From: Bacillus cereus
GTDB taxonomy: Bacteria; Bacillota; Bacilli; Bacillales; Bacillaceae_G
Assembly (NCBI RefSeq): GCF_025917685.1
Contig: NZ_CP089518.1
Coordinates: forward strand, 3,225,001-3,289,000
Direction: 5' to 3'
Length of the DNA: 64,000 nt
Shown here: positions 35,383 through 45,094 of the stretch, piece by piece
Position numbering within the stretch: position 1 is the stretch's first letter
Layout: the number at the start of each line of letters is the position of its first letter
Program-made: the position numbers and the translations under genes
Notes under the pieces: model-generated
Databases searched by the model: none
Seen by the model: the letters and a program-made list of their open reading frames with translations, nothing else
Told to the model about the DNA's origin: nothing

Positions 35383-36276
35383 TTACTTCTTTGTAAAAGA
35401 CTCCCTCGTTACATCAATAAATTGCTGTAACGGCGCTGTCATCCATTTATCTTTATGCCAAGCGATTTGCGTATAGATCGGAGTGATTGTATTCTTTAAG
35501 ACTAATTCCTTTATCGTTCCCTCTCGTATATCTTTTTCTACTACTATCGCTGGTAAAACAGCTATACCTAAATCTGCAATGACACATTGTTTAATTGCCT
35601 CGACACTAACAAACTCGATTTTATTTGCCGGATATACATCTTCTGCGCGAAATAACTCTTCAAATAAAGTCCGATATGAGCAACCTAGTTCTGTTAGTAA
35701 AAGTGTTTCGCTCTCTAAATCTTTTGTAGAAACGAAAGGTTGTTCAAGCAAACGATGCCCCGGAGTAGCTACTACTTTTAATTCTTCTTTCATAAGTGGC
35801 TCTACATGCAGAACATCTTCTGTTTTACATTCGTCCAAAATAAATGCAAGATCGACTTTCCCCTCCATCAATTGTTCTTTCGCATCTTTATTGGAATGCG
35901 CTGGTTTAAATATAAGTTTTATTTGAGGGAATTGTGCTTTAAACCTTTTTAATATGGAAGGAAGCCTGTATGTACATTGACTTTCTTGCGCACCAATTAT
36001 TAACGTGCCTGCTATTTCCTCATCATCTTTCACAGCCATTTTTGCTTCATTACTGAGTGCAATCATCTTATCAGCATATAATTGAAACTTCATGCCCGCT
36101 TCAGTTAAGAAAAGACGTTTTCCTAATCTTTCAAATAACGGCGTACCTAGCTCAGCCTCTAACGTTTTAATTTGCGCTGTCACGCTCGACTGAGCAAAGT
36201 TTAATTTCTTCGCAGTTTGTGTGAAATTCAAACTTTCTGCAGCCACTTTAAATGTAATTAATTGTTTTATCTCCAT
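35383..36276 (-). CDS. LysR-family transcriptional regulator
   Basis: 297 residues. The N-terminal LysR winged helix is at residues 1-60 (LITFKVAAESLNFTQTAKKLNFAQSSVTAQIKTLE), and a periplasmic-binding-like effector domain follows from about 90 (LIIGAQESQCTYRLPSIL). GAGGGATG precedes the ATG. It is divergent from a quinone-reductase gene, with a 19-bp palindrome between them, so it probably controls that gene in response to a small molecule such as a quinone or electrophile. Confidence 0.9.
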   Translation of the reverse strand: MEIKQLITFKVAAESLNFTQTAKKLNFAQSSVTAQIKTLEAELGTPLFERLGKRLFLTEAGMKFQLYADKMIALSNEAKMAVKDDEEIAGTLIIGAQESQCTYRLPSILKRFKAQFPQIKLIFKPAHSNKDAKEQLMEGKVDLAFILDECKTEDVLHVEPLMKEELKVVATPGHRLLEQPFVSTKDLESETLLLTELGCSYRTLFEELFRAEDVYPANKIEFVSVEAIKQCVIADLGIAVLPAIVVEKDIREGTIKELVLKNTITPIYTQIAWHKDKWMTAPLQQFIDVTRESFTKK

Positions 36277-36292
36277 TTATCATCCCTCTTCT

Positions 36293-36311
36293 CAATCGAT
36301 ATTATCGATTG
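36293..36311. promoter_or_regulatory. 19-bp palindrome between the LysR and quinone reductase genes
   Basis: CAATCGATA-T-TATCGATTG is a perfect dyad containing a T-N11-A core, the general LysR box. A further ATCGA lies downstream at 36317-36321. It is 17 bp from the LysR start, where autoregulation would be expected. Confidence 0.65.
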
Positions 36312-36399
36312 ATTTCATCGAAATAATCTTCTTTGTCTATTGATAGTTGTATTGTATGATAAAGAACATCTACAAACAATATAAATGGAGGTATTCCAT

Positions 36400-37365
36400 A
36401 TGAAAGCACTTTGTTTCGAAACATTCGGAAACGCTGATGTACTACAATATAAAGAAATACATGATCCAATCATAAATCCAAATGAAATTCTTGTTCGCAC
36501 GAAAGCAATCGGTTTAAATTTCGCTGATATTTATAGACGCCGCGGCGATTATCATCTCGCTGGAAATCCGCCTTATATATTAGGTTATGAAGGGGCTGGG
36601 ATTGTTGAAAAAGTAGGTGCTGAAGTTACTACTATCCATCCTGGAGATCGTATTGCATTTGCTGATGTCCCATTTGCAAACGCAGAACTAGTAGCTGTTC
36701 CATCAGAGAAAGCAATTCCACTTCCTGAATCTATTTCTTTTGAAACAGCTGCTTCTGTATTATTACAAGGATTAACTGCACACTATTTAACAAAAGATAG
36801 CTATCAAATAAAACAAGGTGATATAGCTTTAGTACACGCTGCGGCTGGCGGTGTTGGTCAACTTCTCGTTCAAATGATTAAACTACAAGGCGGAAAAGTA
36901 ATTGGTCTAACATCATCAAAAGAAAAAGCACAGGTAGCTACGTTAGCCGGCGCCGATCACGTATTTTTATATACTGAATCCTGGCATACGAAAGTACTTG
37001 AAATGACTAATAGTGCTGGCGTAAATGTAGTATATGAATCAGTAGGTTCTACATTAGAGGAAAGCTTTAGCGCTACTAAAATTGGTGGTACTGTCGTATT
37101 TTACGGAATGGCTGGTGGTAATCCTGCGCCTGTAGATCCACGTATGCTTATGGATACTTCAAAAACTTTAACTGGCGGAGACCTTTGGAACGTGCTTACT
37201 ACGTATGAAGAACGTAAAAATCGCTCTACTCAATTATTTGATTGGATCGCTAGTGGAAAATTAAACATCGCAAGTCCTAGGACATTCTCTTTACAAGATG
37301 GTGCCCGTGCTCATGAATTATTAGAGAGCAGAAAAAGTACAGGGAAGATTTTATTGATCCCGTAA
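36400..37365 (+). CDS. NADPH:quinone oxidoreductase family protein
   Basis: 321 residues from the ATG that has GGAGGT seven bases upstream. Zeta-crystallin-like medium-chain reductase: GLNFADIYRRRGDYHLAGNPPYILG at the N-terminus, then ALVHAAAGGVGQLLVQMIKL in the Rossmann domain and KIGGTVVFYGMAGG. It has no zinc-site cysteines. It likely reduces quinones or other electrophiles using NADPH. It is divergent from the LysR gene that probably regulates it. A second, distantly related reductase lies at 5898-6917. Confidence 0.9.
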   Translation: MKALCFETFGNADVLQYKEIHDPIINPNEILVRTKAIGLNFADIYRRRGDYHLAGNPPYILGYEGAGIVEKVGAEVTTIHPGDRIAFADVPFANAELVAVPSEKAIPLPESISFETAASVLLQGLTAHYLTKDSYQIKQGDIALVHAAAGGVGQLLVQMIKLQGGKVIGLTSSKEKAQVATLAGADHVFLYTESWHTKVLEMTNSAGVNVVYESVGSTLEESFSATKIGGTVVFYGMAGGNPAPVDPRMLMDTSKTLTGGDLWNVLTTYEERKNRSTQLFDWIASGKLNIASPRTFSLQDGARAHELLESRKSTGKILLIP

Positions 37366-37398
37366 TCGTTCCAATTTAAAAAGGAAAAATAAACATAT

Positions 37399-37426
37399 AA
37401 AAGAGCATCGATTACGATGCTCTTTT
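37399..37426. terminator. Bidirectional intrinsic terminator
   Basis: AAAAGAGCATCG and CGATGCTCTTTT pair perfectly around a 4-base loop between convergent genes. Confidence 0.9.
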
Positions 37427-37437
37427 ATTATGGAATT

Positions 37438-37893
37438 TTATTCGTTTCTTTTTATTTCAGTAATTTCCGGCTCATCATATGAAATAATGTCGATTATATG
37501 GTTCAAACAAGGAATTTGATAGTGAATGAACTGCTCTTCAGGAAATATAAATTCAGCAATTGTTCCTGCTTTAACAAAATCTAAATATCTTGATTTCGAG
37601 TAAACCTTAAAGATTTCACCCTCTGAAATTTCGTAATCATCCATTACAGTAAACGATTCATTAGTAATGGAGTAAGCAACGTACGTTTCAAAATCCAATT
37701 GCAGAATTGATAGATTTTCATCAACATCAATGGAGTATGCTTCTAATTCAACCTCATCTGTGATTTTTACGAGGCTTTTAGTTTCGTTAACTTCACATCT
37801 ATCAATAAGCACCTTCAGTGAATTATCTTCTGGTTCGAACAATTTGTTTAAATATATATATCCTTTAAATTTCATCAAATCATGAAAATCCAT
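37438..37893 (-). CDS. Hypothetical acidic protein
   Basis: 151 residues, soluble, very acidic. I recognise no family. It opens MDFHDLMKFKGYIYLNKLF and alternates short strands with acidic turns (DEVELEAYSIDVDENLSILQ, YEISEGEIFKVYSK). There is no signal or membrane helix. The size and acidity resemble immunity or small cytosolic accessory proteins, but no toxin gene is adjacent. GGGGGAAGG precedes the ATG. It is 62 bp from the phosphatase gene, probably the next gene of the same transcript. Confidence 0.65.
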   Translation of the reverse strand: MDFHDLMKFKGYIYLNKLFEPEDNSLKVLIDRCEVNETKSLVKITDEVELEAYSIDVDENLSILQLDFETYVAYSITNESFTVMDDYEISEGEIFKVYSKSRYLDFVKAGTIAEFIFPEEQFIHYQIPCLNHIIDIISYDEPEITEIKRNE

Positions 37894-37955
37894 TGCCTTC
37901 CCCCCAGCTTAAACATCTAACAAAAACAGCGGCAAATCGCTTTACACTTACGCTA

Positions 37956-38681
37956 CTACTCAGCGAAGGTTTCCTCCACACTTTCTTTCCCTTGTGCAAC
38001 ATAGCTCATATCTCCAACCGACTCGACTGTGTATGTTCCATCTTGATATACAATCTTCGTCACACTAGCATTTTCCACTCCAAGTTTTGTTTTGCTACTG
38101 TCTAACATTTCTATTAAGGTTGTAATCAAAAGCCCATGAACGACAACTAAAACGTTACCGCCACCATTTCCAGCAGCTTCTTCACTAATTTTATCAATCT
38201 CTGCTTTTATACGAGTAGAAAATAATTCCCAATCTTCCGCCTGTTTCGTAGGGTCTGCTGCTCTAATAAGATTAATCACTTCTTGAATAGAAAACTTCAT
38301 GAGTTCTTCTGGCGATGCAACGTCCGCAGCTTTTCCAACCACATCCCACATATTTTCAAGCTTTTCACCTTCAAAAATACCAAAATTTAATTCTCGTAAA
38401 TCTTTCCTTTTCTCAAGTTTCAATTTTGATTGCTCACTATATTTTAATACTAAATTAGCAGTTTCAATCGCTCGGCCGCTATCACTACTATACGCATTCG
38501 TAAAATGAATATCTTTTAATCCCATTCCTAAATTTGTGGCAACTTCCACACCTTTTTCTACTAACGGAGAGTCTGCCCAACCTTGCGCGCGATGGTTCGT
38601 ATTTAATATTGTTTTACCATGTCTTGTAACATATAACGTAACTAAATTCTCATTAGCATCTGTTTCTCGCTTCTTCATCAT
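37956..38681 (-). CDS. Histidine phosphatase family protein
   Basis: 241 residues. Histidine phosphatase (phosphoglycerate-mutase-like) fold: the catalytic RHG is at residues 20-22 in YVTRHGKT, followed by NHRAQGWADSPLVEKG, and the second histidine is in VLVVVHGLLIT in the C-terminal third. Broad-specificity phosphatase of YhfR type is the best guess. GGGAGAG precedes the ATG closely, and the next Met (38678) is an equally good start. No signal peptide, so cytoplasmic. Confidence 0.87.
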   Translation of the reverse strand: MMKKRETDANENLVTLYVTRHGKTILNTNHRAQGWADSPLVEKGVEVATNLGMGLKDIHFTNAYSSDSGRAIETANLVLKYSEQSKLKLEKRKDLRELNFGIFEGEKLENMWDVVGKAADVASPEELMKFSIQEVINLIRAADPTKQAEDWELFSTRIKAEIDKISEEAAGNGGGNVLVVVHGLLITTLIEMLDSSKTKLGVENASVTKIVYQDGTYTVESVGDMSYVAQGKESVEETFAE

Positions 38682-38768
38682 ATTCTCTCCCTTTAACTTT
38701 CTATGTTAATCTTACCATCTCAATTATCTATTGAGCAAAATATACGTAAGTGGATTTTCTTAATAAAA

Positions 38769-38815
38769 AACACTATCTTTCTGTATATCCCTACAAAAAG
38801 ATAGCGTCTTTTATG
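38769..38815 (-). terminator. Probable terminator downstream of the MutS2-like/GNAT operon
   Basis: ACACTATCTTT pairs with AAAGATAGCGT-type sequence on the other side of a loop of about 20 bases, with mismatches; the minus-strand exit is T rich. It is close to the GNAT stop at 38839. Confidence 0.5.
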
Positions 38816-38838
38816 ATTACATTTTTTAACCGATACTC

Positions 38839-39363
38839 CTACTCAGCAAAAGCACTCGAATATTGTACAATTCCTTCTACACCTTGAAGAGCGTTCTCTC
38901 TTAGCTCCATCGCCATAAACACTTCATCAGGCACTTCAAAAGGCGCTTTTATATTCCACTCACATGCTTTTTTAAATCCAAATTTCGGATAGTACTCTGG
39001 ATGCCCTAATACCACAACAGATTCATATCCTAGTTCTTTCGCTTTTTCTAAAGCAGCTACGATCAGTTTTCCGCCAATTCCTTTTTTCTGATGGCCCCTA
39101 GCAACTGATACTGGTGCAAGTGCTAATGATTCTACAGAAGTTCCATCCTGTTCTATTGTAATTTTTGATAACATAATGTGACCAACTATTTCTTCATCTA
39201 CCGCAACGATAGATAACTCTGGAACAAACGCGTCACATTCTCTAATACGTTTTACAAGTTCATGTTCTTTTTTATCACTAAATTCTTCATTTAAAAATGC
39301 TTGTTTTACAACTTCTTCTGTCTTACTATAATCATTTTTTTGTTCTTGTCTAATCGTTACCAT
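38839..39363 (-). CDS. GNAT-family N-acetyltransferase, YhbS type
   Basis: 174 residues, one GNAT domain of the YhbS type. The acetyl-CoA loop is in VSVARGHQKKGIGGKLIVAALEKAKELG and is followed by VVLGHPEYYPKFGFKKACEW. GAGGA precedes the ATG. Only 6 bp separate its start from the stop of the MutS2-like gene, so the two share a transcript. Substrate unknown. Confidence 0.87.
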   Translation of the reverse strand: MVTIRQEQKNDYSKTEEVVKQAFLNEEFSDKKEHELVKRIRECDAFVPELSIVAVDEEIVGHIMLSKITIEQDGTSVESLALAPVSVARGHQKKGIGGKLIVAALEKAKELGYESVVVLGHPEYYPKFGFKKACEWNIKAPFEVPDEVFMAMELRENALQGVEGIVQYSSAFAE

Positions 39364-39369
39364 TCTATA

Positions 39370-41271
39370 TTATCCTCTATTCTTTCTTATTTCTTTTTCA
39401 ATTTTACGAAGCGCTTTTTTCGATCCGCGCTCAATATCGTGTTGCATTTTTCTTTCTTTATAATCAACAAATAGTGTATTTAAATCATATCCTTCTGGGT
39501 ATAATTCTTTCGCCGCTACCTCTAAAGTAATACGTTTTACATTCACTTCAACGAATTCACCGTTATAATATACAACGACATTATAGAAATTATCTTTTTC
39601 CTTATATACAATCCCGAAATCGTTATGATCTAATAATTTCACACGGTCGCCTTTTTTGTATTCATAGTGCACTTCTCTTTTTTCCTGCACGAATTTCGGC
39701 TTTTTAATTTTACTTTCATTCACTTTTTCTAGAGCGTACTCTTTATTTCCCATATACTCTTTCGCTCTTTGCAGTACATGTTCTCTCACATTCATTTTAT
39801 TCGCAATCCAAAGTGCATTACTTTCACCTGATTTACCGATCACTAATTTATAAAGTGGCTCTAGTGTTTCACTATTAAATTGCATTGCTGCGTTCATAAA
39901 ATCACCATGCATTTCTGAAAAGCGTTTGATTTCACCGTAATGCGTACTCGCAATTGTAATACATCCCGCAAGGTAAAATTCTTCTAAAATAGATATCGCA
40001 AGCGCCGCACCTTCATTCGGTTCTGTACCGCTTCCTATTTCGTCAAATAACAGTAACGTATTATTATTTGACATCCTCATGATTTCAGAAAGATTTTTCA
40101 TATGAGATGAAAATGTACTTAGTGCATTTTCGATACTTTGATTATCACCAATGTCTACAAATACATTTTCAAAAATAGCAATTTCTGTTTCTTTATCTCC
40201 AGCGATATGAAGGCCTGACATTGTCGCTAATGTTAACAATCCGATTGTTTTTAGCACAATTGTTTTCCCACCCGCATTTGGTCCTGTAATAATTAAACTT
40301 CGGTAGTTTTGACCGATTTCAAAGTTTAATGGTACTACTTTCCCACTTAAAAGCGGATGCTTACAATTCACTAAATGAATGTAGCCATGATCATTTAATT
40401 TCGGCTCTATTCCATCGATTGATTTACTAAACTTCGCTTTCGCAAATACCATATCATATTGACTAATCAATTCCATATTAATTTTTATATGATAAATATT
40501 TTCTAATACCATTCCTGATAAAGTCGCTAAAATTTGATACTCTTCCATCGCTTCTTCTGCTTTCAAACTTGCGAGCTCCGCATTTAACTTTGTAACCGTA
40601 TGTGGTTCTATAAATACAGTAGAACCTTTAGCGGAAGCTTCAACAATACTTCCCGCAACTTGATTTTTATAGGTAGATTTGATTGGAATCGTATAGCGAT
40701 CATCCTTTTTACTAATAAAGAATTCTTGAATATACTTCTTATTTGCACTACTATTTAAAAACTTCGTTAAACGTTCTTTTATTTTCCCATCTACAGAATC
40801 AATGTTATTTCGAATTCGTTTTAACTCTTTACTAGCCGCTGCATCAATGCTATTTCCTTTAATTGAAAAGTTAATTTCCTCTTCAATACTTTTAAATTCA
40901 GTCATTGAATTTGCATAGGAAGCTAATACTGGCGCAAAAAATTCTTTATCTAGCATAAACTTTTTAATCTTTCGGCACCCACGTAAGAAGTCTGAAACGC
41001 TCACTAACTCCGCTGGATCCAAAATCATCCCTTTTTCTAATTTTTGAATTGTACTAGCGATATTGGAAATTCCGAAGAAAGGAACATGCCCTTCTGCATC
41101 TACTATAGCTCGTGCTTCTGTCGTTTCATTTAAGCGATTTCTCACTACTTTTATACTCGTACTCGGCTCTAATTTATTTAATAATTCCTTACCTAATCCA
41201 CTTACACAATATGATTTCACTATTTCCATTAATTCGTTATATTGTAACTTTTCAAAAGTCATCGTATTCAT
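39370..41271 (-). CDS. MutS2-like ATPase lacking the Smr nuclease domain
   Basis: 633 residues. MutS family core and clamp helices, then the ATPase: Walker A GPNAGGKTIVLKT near residue 330 and Walker B LLLFDEIGSGTEPNEGAA with the ASTHYGEIK motif. Full MutS2 is about 785 residues and ends in a KOW segment and an Smr nuclease domain. Here the KOW-like strand (GDRVKLLDHNDFGIVYKEK) is present, but the protein ends soon after, without Smr. It may bind branched DNA or collided ribosomes without cutting. The start at 41271 has GAGGAG upstream. It is coupled to a GNAT gene. Confidence 0.85.
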   Translation of the reverse strand: MNTMTFEKLQYNELMEIVKSYCVSGLGKELLNKLEPSTSIKVVRNRLNETTEARAIVDAEGHVPFFGISNIASTIQKLEKGMILDPAELVSVSDFLRGCRKIKKFMLDKEFFAPVLASYANSMTEFKSIEEEINFSIKGNSIDAAASKELKRIRNNIDSVDGKIKERLTKFLNSSANKKYIQEFFISKKDDRYTIPIKSTYKNQVAGSIVEASAKGSTVFIEPHTVTKLNAELASLKAEEAMEEYQILATLSGMVLENIYHIKINMELISQYDMVFAKAKFSKSIDGIEPKLNDHGYIHLVNCKHPLLSGKVVPLNFEIGQNYRSLIITGPNAGGKTIVLKTIGLLTLATMSGLHIAGDKETEIAIFENVFVDIGDNQSIENALSTFSSHMKNLSEIMRMSNNNTLLLFDEIGSGTEPNEGAALAISILEEFYLAGCITIASTHYGEIKRFSEMHGDFMNAAMQFNSETLEPLYKLVIGKSGESNALWIANKMNVREHVLQRAKEYMGNKEYALEKVNESKIKKPKFVQEKREVHYEYKKGDRVKLLDHNDFGIVYKEKDNFYNVVVYYNGEFVEVNVKRITLEVAAKELYPEGYDLNTLFVDYKERKMQHDIERGSKKALRKIEKEIRKNRG

Positions 41272-41384
41272 TTTGTTTCTCCTCACTATGATTGATTTAT
41301 ATCATAAATGAAGATACCTACTCATTAGATTCCAATGAGTTCTACATTATTCAATTACTATTTTTATACATTAAAAACATATAC

Positions 41385-41413
41385 AAAAAAGCTGCGGGGA
41401 TACCGCAGCTTTT
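41385..41413. terminator. Intrinsic terminator
   Basis: AAAAAAGCTGCGG and CCGCAGCTTTT pair around a 5-base loop; the minus-strand exit is a run of six T. It directly follows the 32-residue reading frame on the minus strand. Confidence 0.85.
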
Positions 41414-41417
41414 ACAT

Positions 41418-41516
41418 TTACAAGGCAAGTGTAATAACATATGAGAAAATAAGCCATAAAAAACAGATGGCAATCCCCTTATTACACGCTTTATAAAGTA
41501 TTGTAGGTATCTTCAT
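41418..41516 (-). CDS. Candidate 32-residue small membrane protein
   Basis: Reads MKIPTILYKACNKGIAICFL and continues as a single membrane helix ending TLAL. A strong terminator begins 5 bp after the stop. The ATG has no good RBS. The same frame is open upstream to a TAA and reads GFISKP before the Met, so the start may be a rarer codon. A second frame with AGGGGA before ATG (41562-41491, 23 codons) overlaps it in another register and may couple its translation or mark a frameshift. Confidence 0.45.
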   Translation of the reverse strand: MKIPTILYKACNKGIAICFLWLIFSYVITLAL

Positions 41517-41759
41517 AGGTTTCGAAATAAATCCATGACAAAATTAGGGGTATGATGTACATAAAAATCCCCTGGTCTCATCCGATTTATTTCATTAAAT
41601 TTTTCCTATTTAGTACCTACCGCACTCACAAAAAGCACCTCTCATTAATTTATATTATAGTCATTGAAATCTAATTTACTGAAATCATCATACTATATGT
41701 TTTGTAATAAGTAAAGGTGCCAGACTATTGCCTTTCACACCTGAGGAATGTCACTTTTT

Positions 41760-42476
41760 TCACTTCGTAGACTGTAAAACCTTCATATAATCAGCCTTTT
41801 TCTCAAGGGTCTTTTTCGCATCTTCAGCCGTTAATATATAATCTACTGCAATATTTTTTAATACATCCTTATTAACGTCTGGCAGCTTAATCGTTATATC
41901 TTCCACACTACTCTTACTATTTTCAATCGTTTTATTAAATTCCTTAATAATTCTTGCAGCCTCCGCTAATGTTTCCATATGTACAGGATTGTTTACATCT
42001 AAAACAGTATTACTTCTAAAAACTGCCGTATAATACTGCTTCAAATTTTTCTTCGCTATTTCTTTCTCGGCATTCTTATCGAAAACAGTATCCCCCACCT
42101 GTATTTGAGCGAAAATAAGGATAGTATTATTCTCTTTTTTTTCATAATATGTATTGAATCTTTCTTGTAAATCATTCGCTTCTTTTTTTATTTTATAGTT
42201 ATCATTATTTACTTTTGGAGAGATTTGTCCCTCGAAAGAAAGTTGAAATTGCAAATACGGTTCATCGACTTGCTGTACAGAAACTATCCGCCACTTTGGA
42301 CCAAGGAAATCTTTTCCGCTATCCAGTGTTTCAACTTGGTTTAGTTTAACAGAAATACCATACTCCGATTTTGTATAACTTTGTGCTTTTTGTTCAAGTT
42401 CTTCATCCGTTATATCGCATGATGTTAATAGTAATAAAATAAATACTATGCTACATTTCATTTTTGTTTTTTTCAT
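41760..42476 (-). CDS. Hypothetical lipoprotein
   Basis: 238 residues. The signal peptide ends in the lipobox LTSC with Cys20, so the protein should be lipid-anchored on the outer membrane face. The mature part is charged and mostly helical with beta segments; no catalytic motif was seen. GGAGAGG precedes the ATG. It stands alone. A cluster of AGTGTAA half-sites lies 165-220 bp upstream and could regulate it. The family is not one I can name. Confidence 0.75.
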   Translation of the reverse strand: MKKTKMKCSIVFILLLLTSCDITDEELEQKAQSYTKSEYGISVKLNQVETLDSGKDFLGPKWRIVSVQQVDEPYLQFQLSFEGQISPKVNNDNYKIKKEANDLQERFNTYYEKKENNTILIFAQIQVGDTVFDKNAEKEIAKKNLKQYYTAVFRSNTVLDVNNPVHMETLAEAARIIKEFNKTIENSKSSVEDITIKLPDVNKDVLKNIAVDYILTAEDAKKTLEKKADYMKVLQSTK

Positions 42477-42855
42477 ATTTCCTCTCCTTTTTCTACTACT
42501 TCCTATACAGAAATACCCTTAAAAATTTAAAATTACGATTTATATAAAGAACTTCCTCTAATAACCGCTACATCAAATTGTCTCCGCTAACATTAATAAT
42601 AAAAACTCATCATCTTGCTTTAGAAAGCCCTAATAACCAAAAGTGTAAAAACACCCATTCATTGTCACTTTACACTTATAGTGTAATTTTACACTATAAT
42701 CATTTTATCGTAAAGCAAATATAACATCTATTAAAATCACGTTAAAAACATACTAATATTTAGTTCTATAGCAATCACAGTACGATTTTTATTATTACGA
42801 AAAACAATATATAAATCTTTTATATTCAACGCTCGGTCGTACATTATAATTTTTG
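42477..42855. other. Intergenic region with an array of AGTGTAA half-sites
   Basis: No gene. Four copies of AGTGTAA or its complement lie at 42642, 42670, 42680 and 42689. The middle two form TTACACT-TAT-AGTGTAA and the last two form AGTGTAA-TT-TTACACT. This looks like a multi-site operator for the divergent lipoprotein, or for whatever was once transcribed to the right. Confidence 0.5.
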
Positions 42856-43089
42856 AAGCCTCCCCATTTCAGGCAAGGCTTCTTAATTTCCAGCAGGGAT
42901 TTATTGTATTTCATAGTTATATAGGAATATGACTCATATTTAGAAAGGAAATGATTATGACTGAACTTAAAGATTGACTACAAGTAGATGATAAAGAGAA
43001 ATGGGATTTAACGGATATTCACCATATAATTGAAGATTAAGAAAGCGATTTTCATAAAATTGAAGTATTAACGAAAGAATTACACGAGT
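42856..43089 (+). pseudogene. Decayed copy of the pepF promoter region and first 44 codons
   Basis: This 234-bp stretch matches 45893-46137, covering the terminator after the acetyltransferase, the promoter/RBS region and the start of pepF. The duplicated frame begins at ATG 42957. Codon 7 is TGA (CGA in the intact gene) and codon 28 is TAA (TGG in the intact gene). Similarity stops at CACGAGTT, where an unrelated reading frame begins. It is non-functional as pepF. Confidence 0.88.
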
Positions 43090-43090
43090 T

Positions 43091-43243
43091 GGTGGTGGTT
43101 CTGGGGTAAGAGTTACATCCGCCAGAACTGATCTATTACCTTTAAACCAAGGAGATGTTCTTCGAGTACGAGTACGAATAAGAGAAGCCACGGGTGACAT
43201 TATTTATTCCAACGCATCTCTTGTTATTTCAAAAGTCGACTAG
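43091..43243 (+). pseudogene. 3' fragment of a jelly-roll-type protein gene, fused to the pepF remnant
   Basis: An open frame of 50 codons reads GGGSGVRVTSARTDLLPLNQ, then GDVLRVRVRIREATGDIIYS and SLVISKVD before TAG. It has no start codon or RBS of its own and is out of frame with the pepF remnant. The pattern LNxGDxLRV...ASLxIxKV resembles the last strands of TNF/C1q-like jelly rolls found at the C-termini of exosporium proteins (BclA, ExsF). Assignment is tentative. Confidence 0.55.
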
Positions 43244-43286
43244 TTCATTTATTAAAATAAAGATTTAGGTATGATAACAATATAAA

Positions 43287-43324
43287 AAGAAGAGGAAGAC
43301 TTATATTTCAGTCTACCTCTTCTT
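43287..43324. terminator. Terminator of the alpha-amylase gene
   Basis: AAGAAGAGG-A-AGAC and GTCT-A-CCTCTTCTT pair with one A-A mismatch around a 10-base loop; T-runs on both strands. Confidence 0.8.
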
Positions 43325-43336
43325 TCCATCACCAAT

Positions 43337-44941
<1,605 letters not shown>

Positions 44942-45094
44942 CTACAGTTAGTAAAGTAACAATCTTTTAATCTCTCACATTATTTTTCAAAATATGAATT
45001 CAACTATTCCACAAGTACCCCACATAGTTTAAAATTCACATCGCATTCAAAATTGTATACAATTTATCTATAAAAGTATGGCGGGGGGATTTCT

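Noticed and set aside
43091..43243. A complete small gene rather than a fragment
   Set aside because: The frame has no start codon or RBS, and it begins exactly where pepF similarity ends, so a truncated tail is the better reading.
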